The notes: generated by a model from the letters alone, not told the origin. DNA of 64,000 nucleotides from Mercenaria mercenaria (GCF_021730395.1 NC_069376.1:15347001-15411000); one strand, 5' to 3'; shown: positions 34,903-46,454, counted from the first letter of the stretch. Numbers and translations: made by a program.

Positions 34903-35663
34903 GTGGGGCGGAAAGTAAGGAATCTACTGTGCACAATCACAAAAGAAACTTCGTCTGCTAAATTAAATTACAAATGGATTTGGCATATAAAGGGAAGTAA
35001 CTTTTCTGAAATAACTTGCAAAGTGTGTAGTATTATAAAAGGGCTACCACTTTTAAAACTTTTAAGGGTAATAATTACTTTTTTTGATACTTGCATAAAT
35101 TTACTTACCTCAGAAAGAGAGGGATTTCGTTTTCAATTTAATACAGTCAATACATACATACATTTGCTATTTCAACATAAACTTGTAGGAAAGCTTGGAA
35201 ATATAACAGGACATTACCTCTATACTGTGACATAAAAACAATGGTAAGTTAACATTTGTAATGTTAATGAAAAAAAGATTATCATTTAGGAAGTCGCACC
35301 TGTATTTCCTATACCTGTCTTTCAAAACTAACCAAATGTTTTAACTGATTACCATTTTTATACTTTTATTATATTAAAAACAAGCTTTTCCTAGACACTC
35401 AGTGTCTTTAAATACTGGGTTTTAATAATAATTGTCCATAATATCGAGTGTTCCTGCTTTCCTTTTACATATAATAAAACATACTGAAAGCACTTAATGG
35501 CGGCCATTTTGAAAATGGCGGCCATCTTGAATGAGCAGAGATAATTGAGGGCCCACTTCACTTTTGGAGTAACTATCGTCTAGTTAACAATTCCTGAAAG
35601 TTTCATGCTTGTATCATCATTTGCACTATTTTGACAGCAGATACCTTATTTTCCGCCCCACTA
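34903..35663. mobile_element. Related non-autonomous element, about 0.76 kb
   Basis: It begins GTGGGGCGGAAAGTAAGG immediately where the palindrome ends and finishes CCTTATTTTCCGCCCCAC followed by TA, giving 18-bp TIRs. Its right end carries the same palindromic GGCGGCCATTTTGAAAATGG block (35500) and subterminal sequence as the palindrome arms. Overall, 31744-35663 may be one composite flanked by TA. Confidence 0.7.
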
Positions 35664-35759
35664 TAACAGAAAATAATCAGTAAGCTCCGGTTCAAAGGTT
35701 AGAATGTAACATATACAGAACTAAAAGCCTTCGGCCAGGAATGTGAAGTTAGCAGAATA

Positions 35760-38700
35760 CCAGAACAACAGAATAGCAGAATAACTCCAACAGAATAGCA
35801 GAATAACACCAGCAGAATAGCAGAATGACTCCAGCAGAAAAACAGAATAGCAGAATGACTTAAACAGAATAGCAAAATGTTTTCAGCAGAATGGCAGGAT
35901 AACAGAACAGCAGAATGACTCCAGCAGAAAAGCAGAATAACACCAGCAGAAAAGCAGAAGAATAAGTCCAGCAGAATAGCAGAATAACTCCAGCAGAATA
36001 GCGGAATAACAGAATAGCACAATGACTTCAGCAGAATGGCAGAATAGCAGAATGACCTCAGCTAAATGGCAGAATAGCAGAATGACTTCAGCAGAATAGC
36101 AAAATAACTCAAAGCAGGGTAGCAGAATAGCTACAGCAAAATGACAGAATAGCAAAAATACTCCAGCAGAATGGCAGAATAGCAGAATGACTTCAGCAGA
36201 ATGGCAGAATAGCAGAATAGCACAATAACTCCATCAGAATGGCAGAATAGCAGAATAACTCCAGCAGAATGGCGGGAAAACAGAATAACAGAATGACTCC
36301 AGCAGAATAGCAGAATGGCTACAGCAAAAAGACGGAACAGCAAAAATACTCCAGCAGAATGGCAGAATAGCAGAATAACTCCAGCAGAATGACAGAATAG
36401 CGAAATAGCACAATAAATCCAGCAGAATGGCAGAATAGCAGGATAACTCCAACAGAATGGCAGAATAGCAGAATAACTCCAGAAGAATGGCAGCATAGCA
36501 GAATGACTCAAGCAGAATGGCATAATAGCACAATAACTCTAGTAGAATGGCAGAAAAGCAGAATAAATCCAGCAGAATAGCAGAATAACTCTAGCAGGAT
36601 AGCAGAATAGCTACAGCAAAAATGGTAGAATAGCAAAATTACTCCAGCAGAATCGCAGAATAGCAGAATAACTCCAGCAGAATGGCAGAATAGCAGAATA
36701 ACCCCAACAGAAGGGCAGAATAGCAGAATAGTACAATTACACTAACAGAATGGCAGAATAGTTAATAACTCAAACAGAATAGCAGAATAAATCCAGCAGA
36801 ATAGCAGAATAACTTCAGCAGGATAGCAGAATAGCAGAATAACTTCAGCAGAATGGCAGAATAGCAGAATAACTCCAGCATAATGGCAGAATTAAAAGAT
36901 AGCAGAAAAACCCTAACAAAATAGCGGAATAGCAGAATAACTCCAGCAGAATGGCAGAATAGCAGAATAACTTCAGCAGAACGGCAGAATAGCAGAATAA
37001 CTCGAGCAGAATAGCAGAATAACTCCGGCAGAAAAGCAGAAAAGCAGAATAACTCCAGCAGAATGGCAAGACACTTTTCATGCTTAGATTCGAATGTTTA
37101 CTGCGAGCCGCTTTATAAATCACGGCAATCTGATGGTATCCGATATCAGAGAGAATGAAAGAGAGAGAGACTCTAAATATAACCTGTAAGTTAATGAGAG
37201 AAGGAACAACTTCTTTTATTGGTAAATAGTCACTACAAGCATGTTTACTCTGAATGATCACTTCTGAGAGTACTTGAAAACAATCTAAATCACTCAACGA
37301 TCATTTCTGTTTCTCTTGCATTAATACATCTGCATTGGCTAATTCAGTCGTGCATCATTTTTTAAGGTACTTCTTGCATTTTTTGTGTGTTTTTTTCTTG
37401 CTTTAATTAAAGTAACTTGATATTAAAATTTCTCCTTCTTAATGCTTGTTTAATTTAAAACACCTTATTTACATCTCTAATTCTGTAATGGTACTACATG
37501 TATTACAGTTTCATAACGCTGTATGTTAGATAAAGTTAAAAGAAGTAAGTGTTGATCATCGTGACTACACCATGGGCTCGTAAATACACAATAAAAAGGT
37601 ACTAGTATTCCGTGGAAACGTCTGTTTCATTGGTATACCTTTCACTCAAACAGAATTTTTACCGTCTCGGCCGCAGATGGCAAAACCTTTTTTACTTTAG
37701 ACCGACAGTTGCAGGCCAATAGACTGTATATTTATGGATGATCAAAAGAGAAAAATGAGTGAAGTCTTTTGAAAAGAATTTTGTTGTCAAAATAGCATTT
37801 CAATAACTGGCATGTAAAACAGGAAAATTTATATTTTGATATACTTTTCGTGTAAACATAGAATAGTCCTATAATAAAATCATTTGAAAATGACATGTAT
37901 GTTCCAAAAAAGGAGACACAAATATTAAAAATAGCCTTACCAAAGCAACAACATCTGCTTTACATAAATTGCTATTTTCCGCTCATATAACTTGTCATAC
38001 AAAATTTGCAGAGTCCCACCTCTAATATTAGATGTTTATTCACTAAAATTTGAAAATTATTGGAAAAGGAAATACCTCTGTGGCGATTTAGATATGAAAG
38101 AGAAGGTTGTATTCACCATACAGTACTATCATAAAACGCCATATAAATGTCATAACTTTCAAGGGCACTCTAGTAGTGAACTATTCTGCTAGTCTACTGG
38201 AGTTATTGCTTAAAAAACTCATGTTGCAAAAAAATAGCCTTTTAGCACTGATGTTAACTGTCTGGCAGATGCGAGTCCAAATAAAAACATAAAGCCCTTT
38301 TCTCTGTTTTTATATTGACCTGCTAATTTGATATTCTGTTATTTTGCTGGCGTTATTCTGCTATTCTGCTCTTCACCTGAAGTCTACTATTCTCCCGGGG
38401 TTTGTCTGCTATGATGCTGGAATTCTGTTATTTTCTAGCTTAGGCTAATGTTAATTTTGCGAGGTAATATGCGATAGGAATAATGCATAAAAGCCGTTCT
38501 TAAAGTTGTTCATTTCAATGTCAAAACTGGTTTTCTAACAAACTATGTTTAACTGTTATCCACACACATAGTCTTAGGGTAACTTAAATCATAATTTAAA
38601 AGCGAGTTAATATGAACAAAAGTTATTCCGCTAATCTGCTGGAGTTTTTCTGCTAATCTGCTATTCTACCCATGTTATTCTACTGTTCTGCCATTCTGAT

Positions 38701-41323
38701 GGAGTTATTCTGCTATTCTGCTGGAACTATTCTTCTATTTTGCTATTCTGCTTGAGTTTCTGCTATTCTGCTGTTCTGCCACTCTGCTGGAGTTATTATG
38801 TAATTCTGTCATTTTGCTGGAGTTATTCTGCTATTCTGCTATTCTGTCATTCTGCTCGAGTTAGTCTGCCATTCTGCTAGATTATTCTGCTATACTGCTG
38901 GAGTCATTCTGCTATTCTATTACCCTGCCATTCTGCTGGGGTTATTCTGCAATTTTGCCATTCTGCTGGAGTGATTTTACTATTCTGCCATTCTGCCAAT
39001 CTGCTGTAGTTTTTTTCAACTATTCTGCTATTCTTCCATTCTACTGGAGTTATTCTGCATTTCTGACATTCTGCTGGAGTTATTCAGCTATTCTACCATT
39101 TAGTCGATGTTATTCTGCTTTTCTGCCATTCTGCTGGAGTTTTTCTGCCTTTCTGCTGTTGTGCAATTCTGCTGGAGTTATTCTTCTATTCTGCTATTCT
39201 GCTGCTATTCTGCTCTTCCGATATTCTTCCATTCTACTGGAGTTATTCTGCATTTCTGACATTCTGCTAGAGTTATTCAGCTGTTCTACCATTCTGTCGA
39301 TGTTATTCTGCTTTTCTGCCATTCTGCTAGAGTTTTTCTGCCTTTCTGCTGTTGTGCCATTCTGCTACAGTTATTCTGTTATTCTGTTATTCTGCCATTC
39401 TGCTAGAGATAGTTTGCTATTCTGCTTCTGCTATGGGTCATTCTGTTATTCTGCATTCTGCTGAAGTCATTCTGCTATTCTGCCATTCTGCTGGAGTTAT
39501 TCTGCTATTCTGCTTGAGTTATTCTGCTATTCTGCTGGATTTATTCTGTTATTCTGCTGGAGTTATTTTGCTTTTCTGCTGGAGTTGTTCTGTGATTCTG
39601 CTGAAGTCATTCTGCTATTCTGCTACTCTACCATTCTGCTTGAGTTATTTTTCTATTGTTCTGGAGTTATTCTGCTATTCTGCTATTCTATTGGAATTAT
39701 TCTGCAATTCTACCATTCTGCTGGAGTTATTCTGCTATTCTGCTATTCTATTGGAGTTATTCTGCTATTCGGCTATTCTGTTGGAGTTATTTTTCTATTC
39801 TGCTGGTGTTATTCTCAAATTCTACCATTCTGCTGGAGTAATTTTGCTATTCTGCCATTCTGCCATTCTGCTGTAGGTATTCCGGTATTCTGCTATTCTT
39901 CTTTTCTGCTTGAGTTATTGTGCTTTTCTGCCATTCTGCTGGAGTTGTTCAGTCATTCTACCATTCTGTTGATGTTATTCTGCTTTTCTGCCATTCTGCT
40001 GGAGTTATTCTGCTTTTCTGCTATTGTTCCATTCTGTTGAAGTAATTCTGCTATTCTGCTGTTCCGCCATTCTGCTGGAGTTGTTCTGCTATTCTGCCAT
40101 TCTGCTCGAGTTATTCTGCTATTCTGCTATTCTGCTGGAGCTTTGCTGCTATTCTGCTGGAGTTACTCTGCCATTCTGCTGGAGATATTCTGCTCTTCTG
40201 CTATTATGATGGATTTATTCTGCCATTCTGCTGGAGTTAATCTGCTATTCTGCTGATGTCATTCTGCTATTCTGCTATTCTGCCATTCTTCTGAAGTCAT
40301 TGTGCTATTCTGCTACTCTAACATTCTGCTGGAGTTATTCTGCTATTCTGCTATTCGGCAGGAGTTATTCTGCTTTTCTACTATTCTGTTGTAGTCATTC
40401 TGCTATTCTGTTATTCTAGCTGCTATTCTGCTATTCTGTTGGAGGTATTCTTTTATTCTGCTATTCTGTTGGAGTTATTCTGCTATTCTGCTGGAGTTAT
40501 TCTCCAATTCTACCATTCTGCTGGAGTAATTTTGCTATTCTGCTGTAAGTATTCTGCTTTTCTGCTATTCTTTCATTTTTCTGGAGTTATTCTGCTTTTC
40601 TGTCATTCTGCTGGAGTTGTTCAGTCATTCTACCATTCTGTTGATGTTATTCTGCTTTTCTGCCATTCTGCTGGAGTTATTCTTCTTTCCTGCTATAGTG
40701 TCATTCTGTTGGAGTTATTATGCTATTCTGCTGCTATTCTACTGTTCCGCCATTCTGCTGGAGTTATTCTGCTATTCTGCTATTTGGCTCGAGTTATTCT
40801 GCTGTTCTGCTTCTGCTGGGGGTCATTCTGCTATTCTGTTATTCTGCCATTTTGCTAAAGTCATTCTGCCATTTTGCTTGAGTTATTCTGCTATTCTGCT
40901 ATTCTGCTGGAGTTATTCTGCTATTCTGCTGGAGTTATTCTGCTATTCTGTTGGAGTTATTCTGCTATTCTGCTCTTCTGCTATTATGATGGATTTATTC
41001 CGCTATTCTCCTGGAGTTATTCTGCTATTCCGTTGGAGTTATTCTGCTCTTCTGCTATTATGATGGATTTATTCTGCTATTCTGCTGGCGTTATTCTGCT
41101 ATTCTGCTGAAGTCATTCTGCTATTCTGCTATTCTTCTGAAGTCATTGTGCTATTCTGCTACTCTACCATTCTATTGGAGTGATTCTGCTATTCTGCTGG
41201 AGTTATTCTGCTATTCGGCTGGAGGTATTCTGCTATTCGGCTGGAGTTATTCTGCTATTCGGCTGGAGGTATTCTGCTATTCTACTATTCTGTTGTAGTT
41301 ATTCTGCTATTCTACTGTTCTGG
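35760..41323. mobile_element. Foldback-like element: long inverted arms made of short tandem repeats
   Basis: The left arm (35760-37074) is built of units such as AGCAGAAT and TAACTCCAGCAGAA; the right arm (38622-41323) is the same in reverse complement (TTCTGCTA, TTCTGCCA, TTCTGCTGGAGTTA). The outermost ends match beyond the repeat itself: CCAGAACAACAGAATAGCAG at the left and, reverse-complemented, CCAGAACAGTAGAATAGCAG at the right. The middle (about 37075-38621) is mostly non-repetitive. This is the layout of Drosophila Foldback elements. I saw no clear target duplication and no transposase. Long Ser/Tyr/Leu/Phe frames in the arms come from the repeat. Confidence 0.7.
37075..38621. other. 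Loop region of the Foldback-like element
   Basis: Non-repetitive except for a degenerate stretch of the arm repeat at 38333-38450. A minus frame over about 37080-37297 (with FQVLSEVIIQSKHACS) and a plus frame at 37992-38192 have ordinary composition but no recognisable domain. Confidence 0.5.
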
Positions 41324-41504
41324 GACTCGCATAATGCTGATCAACATCACATGACCTTCAAATAATAACCAGACAAAGAGCATGGTTCAAATTGAGTGAA
41401 TTACATATTCCCTGAAAGCTGACTTTTTTTCGCTTAAAATGTAACCCAATTAGTACATCTAAATTGTCTCATGACAGAATATATATAAGTCCGAACAATC
41501 CTTG

Positions 41505-41999
41505 TGTAACGTTTTAGTGCCATGTACTGGCATCCACACGGACAGACACACACAGATCTCGTCGGTGAAAAGCTAGCTCATCACCAAAGGTGATTTATTG
41601 TGCCCATATACTGTCATTTTACTCCAATGACAATTGACAGGTTTACAAATTTGCATATTAATGGAATTACTTCCCTTTATGCATTCAGTAATCGATACAT
41701 TACTTTCCCCTCCGAGAAATCTCGTCCCGAGATTTGGACTAGGAAATGCATGGGTAAGGCAACTCCAGTCCGGCAGTTGACTTCATCCCACCGCTGCCAC
41801 CATTTGTCACGTTTTAGTGCCATGTACTGGCATCCACACGGACAGACACACACAAATCCCGTCGGTGAAAAGCTAGCTCATCTTCAAAGGTGATTTATTG
41901 TGCCCATATACTGTCATTTTACTCCAATGACAATTGACAGGTTTACAAATTTGCATATTAATGGAATTACTTCCCTTTATGCATTCAGTAATCGTTACA
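41505..41999 (+). mobile_element. TRIM-type short LTR element, looks whole
   Basis: Two direct repeats of 195 bp (41505-41699 and 41805-41999) begin TGT and end ACA and enclose only 105 bp. The same four bases, CTTG, flank the element on both sides (41501-41504 and 42000-42003), as expected of a target duplication. There is no coding region. The two LTRs are nearly identical, which suggests a young insertion. The structure fits a terminal-repeat retrotransposon in miniature, probably moved by a Gypsy-like relative. Strand is nominal. Confidence 0.8.
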
Positions 42000-42441
42000 C
42001 TTGTGAAAGTATGAAAGTATAAAATATAAAAAAGTTCAATTTCCAGAAAGTATAAAATATAAAAAGCTAAAAATCCAGGTGTAAAAGTAAAACTATTGAA
42101 TAAGAATCTCAGGCGTCTACTGCTGTTTTCCCCGGAAATTGAAGTATATATATTTTTTATGTTACCCAAGTCTGTAAATAATCCCAAGATTTAGCAAGTA
42201 TTTTATGTCCAGGTGTATACCGATAAAAGGACCTCTTCATTATCACTGGAAGGACATTCTTTATCTGTAATATAGTTTAGTTAAAAGTAAAAGTAAACAT
42301 GAATATTCTTCGATACTTTAATTGGAAATTAAAAGAACAGATTTAAACACTACGGTATAGTCAGAGTTCATTGTGTACTATACAAAAGTTTGCTTTTTAG
42401 CACACCAGTCTTCAATAATGAAGAAAAATAACATTTCTTAC

Positions 42442-42523
42442 CATATCTTTGTAGACACTAGACAGTGACTAGTATCCAGGTAGCTATTTCTAAACACAGT
42501 ACTATAGACACCAATGCAATATA
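42442..42523 (-). CDS. Tetraspanin TM3 exon with 7-bp frameshift
   Basis: Bounded by TCGTTCCAG and ATATG|GTAAG. The frame set by the preceding exon reads YIALVSIVLCLEIATWILVTV and then TAG. TM3 followed by VYKDM is the family pattern, and VYKDM is present but out of frame: GTCTA occurs twice, and leaving out seven bases gives 75 nt, the usual size of this exon, with both phases kept. This is direct evidence of a small duplication in a host gene. Confidence 0.75.
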
Positions 42524-42800
42524 CTGGAACGAAAAGACAAAATTGCTTTCAATGCAACCATGAGCGAAGCGTACCCAAAACAAAAGTAAAAAAAAAAGTA
42601 GCGCTACAGATACAAGTCATCATATTATCCTGACTTCTGGTCTAAAAAAATATTTAAACCAGATTCATAATACAACGCGTAGCATAAACAGATATTATCC
42701 AAGGAAATATTATGTATGAAACCAAGATTCGTGGAAAACTGATTCAAACCCTATAATTTTGTTCCCATGCTATGAATGAAATTCAAAGGAAAAAACGTAC

Positions 42801-43019
42801 TAATTTTAATAAACGTTTTCCGTGTTTTTCGGAACAGCAACCTCCAATAAATACAATCGAAGACAGAAATGTAAGGAGTAGTCCAAATCCAATAAGAATA
42901 TATGCCGATTTACTAAGTGCTGAATCTCCTGACTCGAGTTCGATAAGGTGTTGCATCGCAACTGAATTTTTATCAACAAGTATCCATATACCTATTCCTG
43001 TTATTCCCAATCCAGATAT
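42801..43019 (-). CDS. Tetraspanin exon: end of TM1, small loop, TM2
   Basis: Bounded by TACTTTTCAG and AAATTA|GTACGT; 219 nt (73 codons), phase 0 on both sides. It reads ISGLGITGIGIWILVD (second half of TM1), a short outside loop, then AYILIGFGLLLTFLSSIVF (TM2) and GGCCSEKHGKRLLKL, matching the CCG...LL pattern after TM2. The next exon continues directly into TM3. Confidence 0.85.
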
Positions 43020-43879
43020 CTGAAAAGTAAAATATATCGAGTATCGATTATAGTTGGTGACATTGATCTGAAGAAGGAGTGCGACCTTTAAAAATGTTAA
43101 GATATATTTATGAAAACAAATAAACGGAGGAAAATTGAGAATATTTCTATATTTATTCCTGGTTTCCGTTTGGCTGTAATCCAAACCACATTTGTTTTGT
43201 ATGCTGTCAAACTTGACTAGTAATGGCACTTTTAGGGCGTCATGCATTTTCACTGTTCTCCCAGGTTTTCAGCATATTCCTGTTTTAGTTAGAAGTGGAC
43301 ACGTATGAAATTAATATATTTTTAAAACATTACAGATTTCGTTTTCTGTGATATAAATTTCGCGAATGATCGTTGAGAGTATGACAGTTGTGGTGGAAAG
43401 TTATCCGTTTTTCCAGTATAACTTTTTTTTTTATGATCTAATCACAGATGAGAAAATATATATACTTATTACATACCTTAAACTATTTTCCACTGCGTTT
43501 CAATGGATCGCGATCATTCAATATTTATAGGTTATTAGCTTTGTATCGGAAAATATGCACGAATTATCAGCGCAAATATTGCGCGACTTTAGGAGCGCAA
43601 AATTCCTCCGCTGAAGAACAAGTTAGTGCATATTTCCCGATGCAAAGATAATAACCTTTTTATTACATACACATCTACACGTACAAATATAATGATAATA
43701 TCATAAAGTTCAATAGCCTGAATAGGATTGTCAATACTGTACTCAATAGAAAAAAATAGTGCAAGAACACACACTGAATTACGTCATGCACCCGAGATGA
43801 AATTCAGGCGTCAGTGTATGGAAAAATATTGACGTTTCCGGTACCAGTGTAATTTAACGGGGAATAGAAACGTGTATGT

Positions 43880-44008
43880 AATAATATAATGTTATTAATC
43901 AAGCAATTTCATATTGGTCTTGTTATTTGTCCATGGGTTGTCGTATTGGTCCGAGGACAAATAACTAGGCCGATATGAAATTGCTTGATTAATGATAATA
44001 TTATTATT
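43880..44008. mobile_element. Foldback MITE, about 129 bp
   Basis: TTAATCAAGCAATTTCATAT and ATATGAAATTGCTTGATTAA are inverted, continuing inward to TTATTTGTCC/GGACAAATAA and outward into AATAATAT runs. Confidence 0.8.
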
Positions 44009-44649
44009 CAACTTTTAATTGTTGGCGGTAACAGTATAAGAACTATGTGAGTTACCTTATGACAGCTATGTACGTTCAGGTGAAAAATCTTGACAAGCTG
44101 TTTAGACGTATTTTAGAAATCATGATCATTTTCGCCAGTAAAACAGAATGAGTTGTATGTAGGTACTTGAGAATATTTTTTTTTTTTGAATTCCTATTTA
44201 TCTGTTTATTTTCTTTAGCGAGTATCTTATTATTTGAACTGTGATAAAAACTGCTTTAAAAGTCCCTCCCTTTTACTAGGTTGCAAGCAACGAGACACAA
44301 AATTATACACATATGTGTTGATCAAGATAATACAACCAACCAAGCACATATTATATAGTCCCATGCCTCGTTTAATTCTTATCCGAAATTGTTTGCAGTT
44401 CACAACTGACACTCTTCTTCGCCAATGTATTTATCCACTTTCCAGCACTTGAATCGCTATTTATCATTGCACAAATAGTCCACACTATCAAAATGTCTGT
44501 TAAAGATAGTCTCATCTTTTTAATTAATCTGAGTTTCCATATTTTCTTATTATTTTTCTTGACAACTGACAGAATTTCTGGCAGGAAACACTTGAACTTT
44601 ACACAATACCGAATAAGCGAAAGTACCGTTGTAATCTCTGAAGACGTAC

Positions 44650-44826
44650 ATCCCGCTCAGTCATACTTGCTTATTAAATGAACATGTTGCATGATTTTTT
44701 TTGTCAAAATTTGAAAAAAATGTAATCTATAAATCTGATGTAAAACAAAATGGTGTCATTTAAAAATCTAACGGAAGTAGCTTCTCCGTATTGGCCCTCT
44801 CTTTTGAACCAGTCAAAATGTTTGAT
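44650..44826 (+). repeat. Dispersed repeat, copy 2 (with 21800-22080)
   Basis: Same orientation as copy 1 and very similar from AGTCATACTTG to TTTTGAACCA(A/G)TCAAAATG. Confidence 0.8.
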
Positions 44827-45522
44827 TTGTTTATTGCATTTTCGGAGAAAATATTTTCGTGTTTCCCTGTCTTTTGTTACAGGACAATATTGTAGATATA
44901 AATTAATCATTTGATAGTGGATGTGTAATAAAAACGTTATCAACTTTGTACGTAGATATATGCACTTGTACTTTCGCAGATAATATTGTGCTCCTAAAGT
45001 TGCGCAATATTACCGCTGCAGAACTCGTGCAAATATCCACATACTAAGATAACTACCTATAATTATGTTTGATTAACCAAAAATTGTATGTCACGGATTT
45101 CGTTTTTTTTTTTTTTTTTTTTTTTTTTTTCAGAAAACTTGTACTATGGAATATTGTCGTCAATTTTCATAGACATATATCTTAATTATTTTTCAAGGTC
45201 GCACTCCTCCTTAACTTCTACGTTGTTGAAATTAACCTTTCCGTTTGGCATGAAATTGAATTTCGCGGAACTTGTATGAAGAGAGAGTGTAAAAAAACGT
45301 ATAGAACTGAATGCTCGTTCTCCCAAATGTGCCCAAGTATTCTCTAAACCCGTCCGATGAATATATCAGGAACGCAACCAGCATTTTACTAGTCTTTTGG
45401 TGTATAAAACTTATTATAAAATATTGCTTAGAGTCGTCAATGATAAGAATTTCAACTTTTACGTTAGTTATTTTCAAAGCAATAACATTATATATTTAAT
45501 TCTAAATGATTAGTATTTTACA

Positions 45523-46061
45523 GTATAGGAGAGATCGCCGTGACGTCATGCATTAATACCTGTTTATCTGGTGGTGGGCAAAACAAATGTTTTTTACATC
45601 GTTTATGTATGGGATTGGAATTTTTAATTCTTATTAACTTTTTCGTTCGTTTATGGGTTTTCAAAATTCAGAAAGTTTTGAAATGCTTACAGTTTTCATA
45701 TTTTCGTATTCAAATATCTTTTATAAATGAATAACCGTTTTAAATGACATATAATTTTAATAGCGGCTTAGTGATGACCAACACTTTTAAAATAAACACT
45801 GTAAGTTAAGCGTTCATAATTAATCCATTTTATTTCGAAATAACAATTAATAATAATCAATTAATTTCTTGTTTTATAGCCTTTTCCTTTATCAAAAAAT
45901 TATTGATATTATTTGTGTTTCATGAAAGTTTAGGCCGTTATAAAAGAATCTCTGTTTATAAAAACATGGACGTTCGGCTTCTGACCACCAGATTACTGTC
46001 TTATCAGTCCTAAAAAAAGAAAATACAACGGATTTGTATACAAACACGATCTCTCCTATAC
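45523..46061. mobile_element. Non-autonomous TIR element, 539 bp
   Basis: GTATAGGAGAGATCG and CGATCTCTCCTATAC form 15-bp inverted ends, with TA as the probable target duplication. TGACGTCA lies just inside the left end. No transposase. Confidence 0.65.
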
Positions 46062-46217
46062 GTTCTGGAAAAACTTTGTTTACCCTACACTTAGATGCGC
46101 CTATTTTGAAGAGATTGGATACTTGAAAAATACTTTCGTGAGCTTTACTTTTTCACTTTGCGTCGGCTATACTAAATATTGCTATTAAGAAAGTGATGCT
46201 CTGTTAAACACACTTAC

Positions 46218-46306
46218 TCAAAAAAGTAAATTACAGCAATGTAAAATGCACATAAATTGTTCCGCTAGTGATTCTAGGAATCCCTTGCAATAGTCTAACC
46301 AGTCTT
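46218..46306 (-). pseudogene. Probable tetraspanin TM1 exon ending in a stop
   Basis: Strong splice signals bound 89 nt: TTCTTTCTTCCAG and TGA|GTAAGT. One frame is open until the last codon and reads FMCILHCCNLLF then TGA; the next exon down, 43019, begins ISGLGITG. Tetraspanins have N-x-x-F-W at this point, with the first intron directly after the Trp, so TGA seems to stand for TGG. The spacing and phase 0 fit. The TM1 part is short and other readings (a TM3 or TM4 exon of a paralogue) cannot be excluded. Confidence 0.45.
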
Positions 46307-46454
46307 CTGGAAGAAAGAATATATCAAATACATTGTTTTCTAAATATTCGAAAAAACAAGTTAGTCTAAATATGATAGGACAATTATGTTAAAAATCAAT
46401 TCTTCTACAATTATTTTGCATATCTTGACTAATGTACTTAATAGTATTTTATCC

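Larger units (their letters stand above)
22398..43019 (-). pseudogene. Tetraspanin gene, probably inactivated, with very large introns
   Basis: Six minus-strand exons encode, in the correct order, TM1-TM2, TM3, the CCG part of the large extracellular loop (LEL), the rest of the loop, the start of TM4, and TM4 with the cytoplasmic tail. All joins are phase 0. A likely TM1 exon lies further upstream at 46218-46306. The exon that should encode the first LEL helix, between 29 and 42 kb, was not found. Tetraspanins are four-pass plasma-membrane organisers of adhesion and signalling complexes. The TM3 exon is 82 nt instead of 75 because of a 7-bp repeat, which brings in a TAG; the candidate TM1 exon ends in TGA where Trp is expected. 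The roughly 13-kb intron between 29013 and 42442 holds the palindromic element, the Foldback-like element and the TRIM. Either this is a recent pseudogene, or the lesions are allele-specific or assembly errors. Confidence 0.7.

Noticed and set aside
34903-35235. 110-codon plus-strand frame inside the GTGGGGCGG element
   Set aside because: No recognisable motif; begins in the terminal inverted repeat.
37940-37990. Candidate for the missing LEL-helix exon (…GCTTTG|GTAAGG, minus strand)
   Set aside because: No frame meets both flanking phases with a plausible helix sequence.
35760-41365. Many overlapping frames rich in Ser, Tyr, Leu and Phe on both strands
   Set aside because: They follow the octamer repeats of the Foldback-like arms and occur in several frames at once; not proteins.
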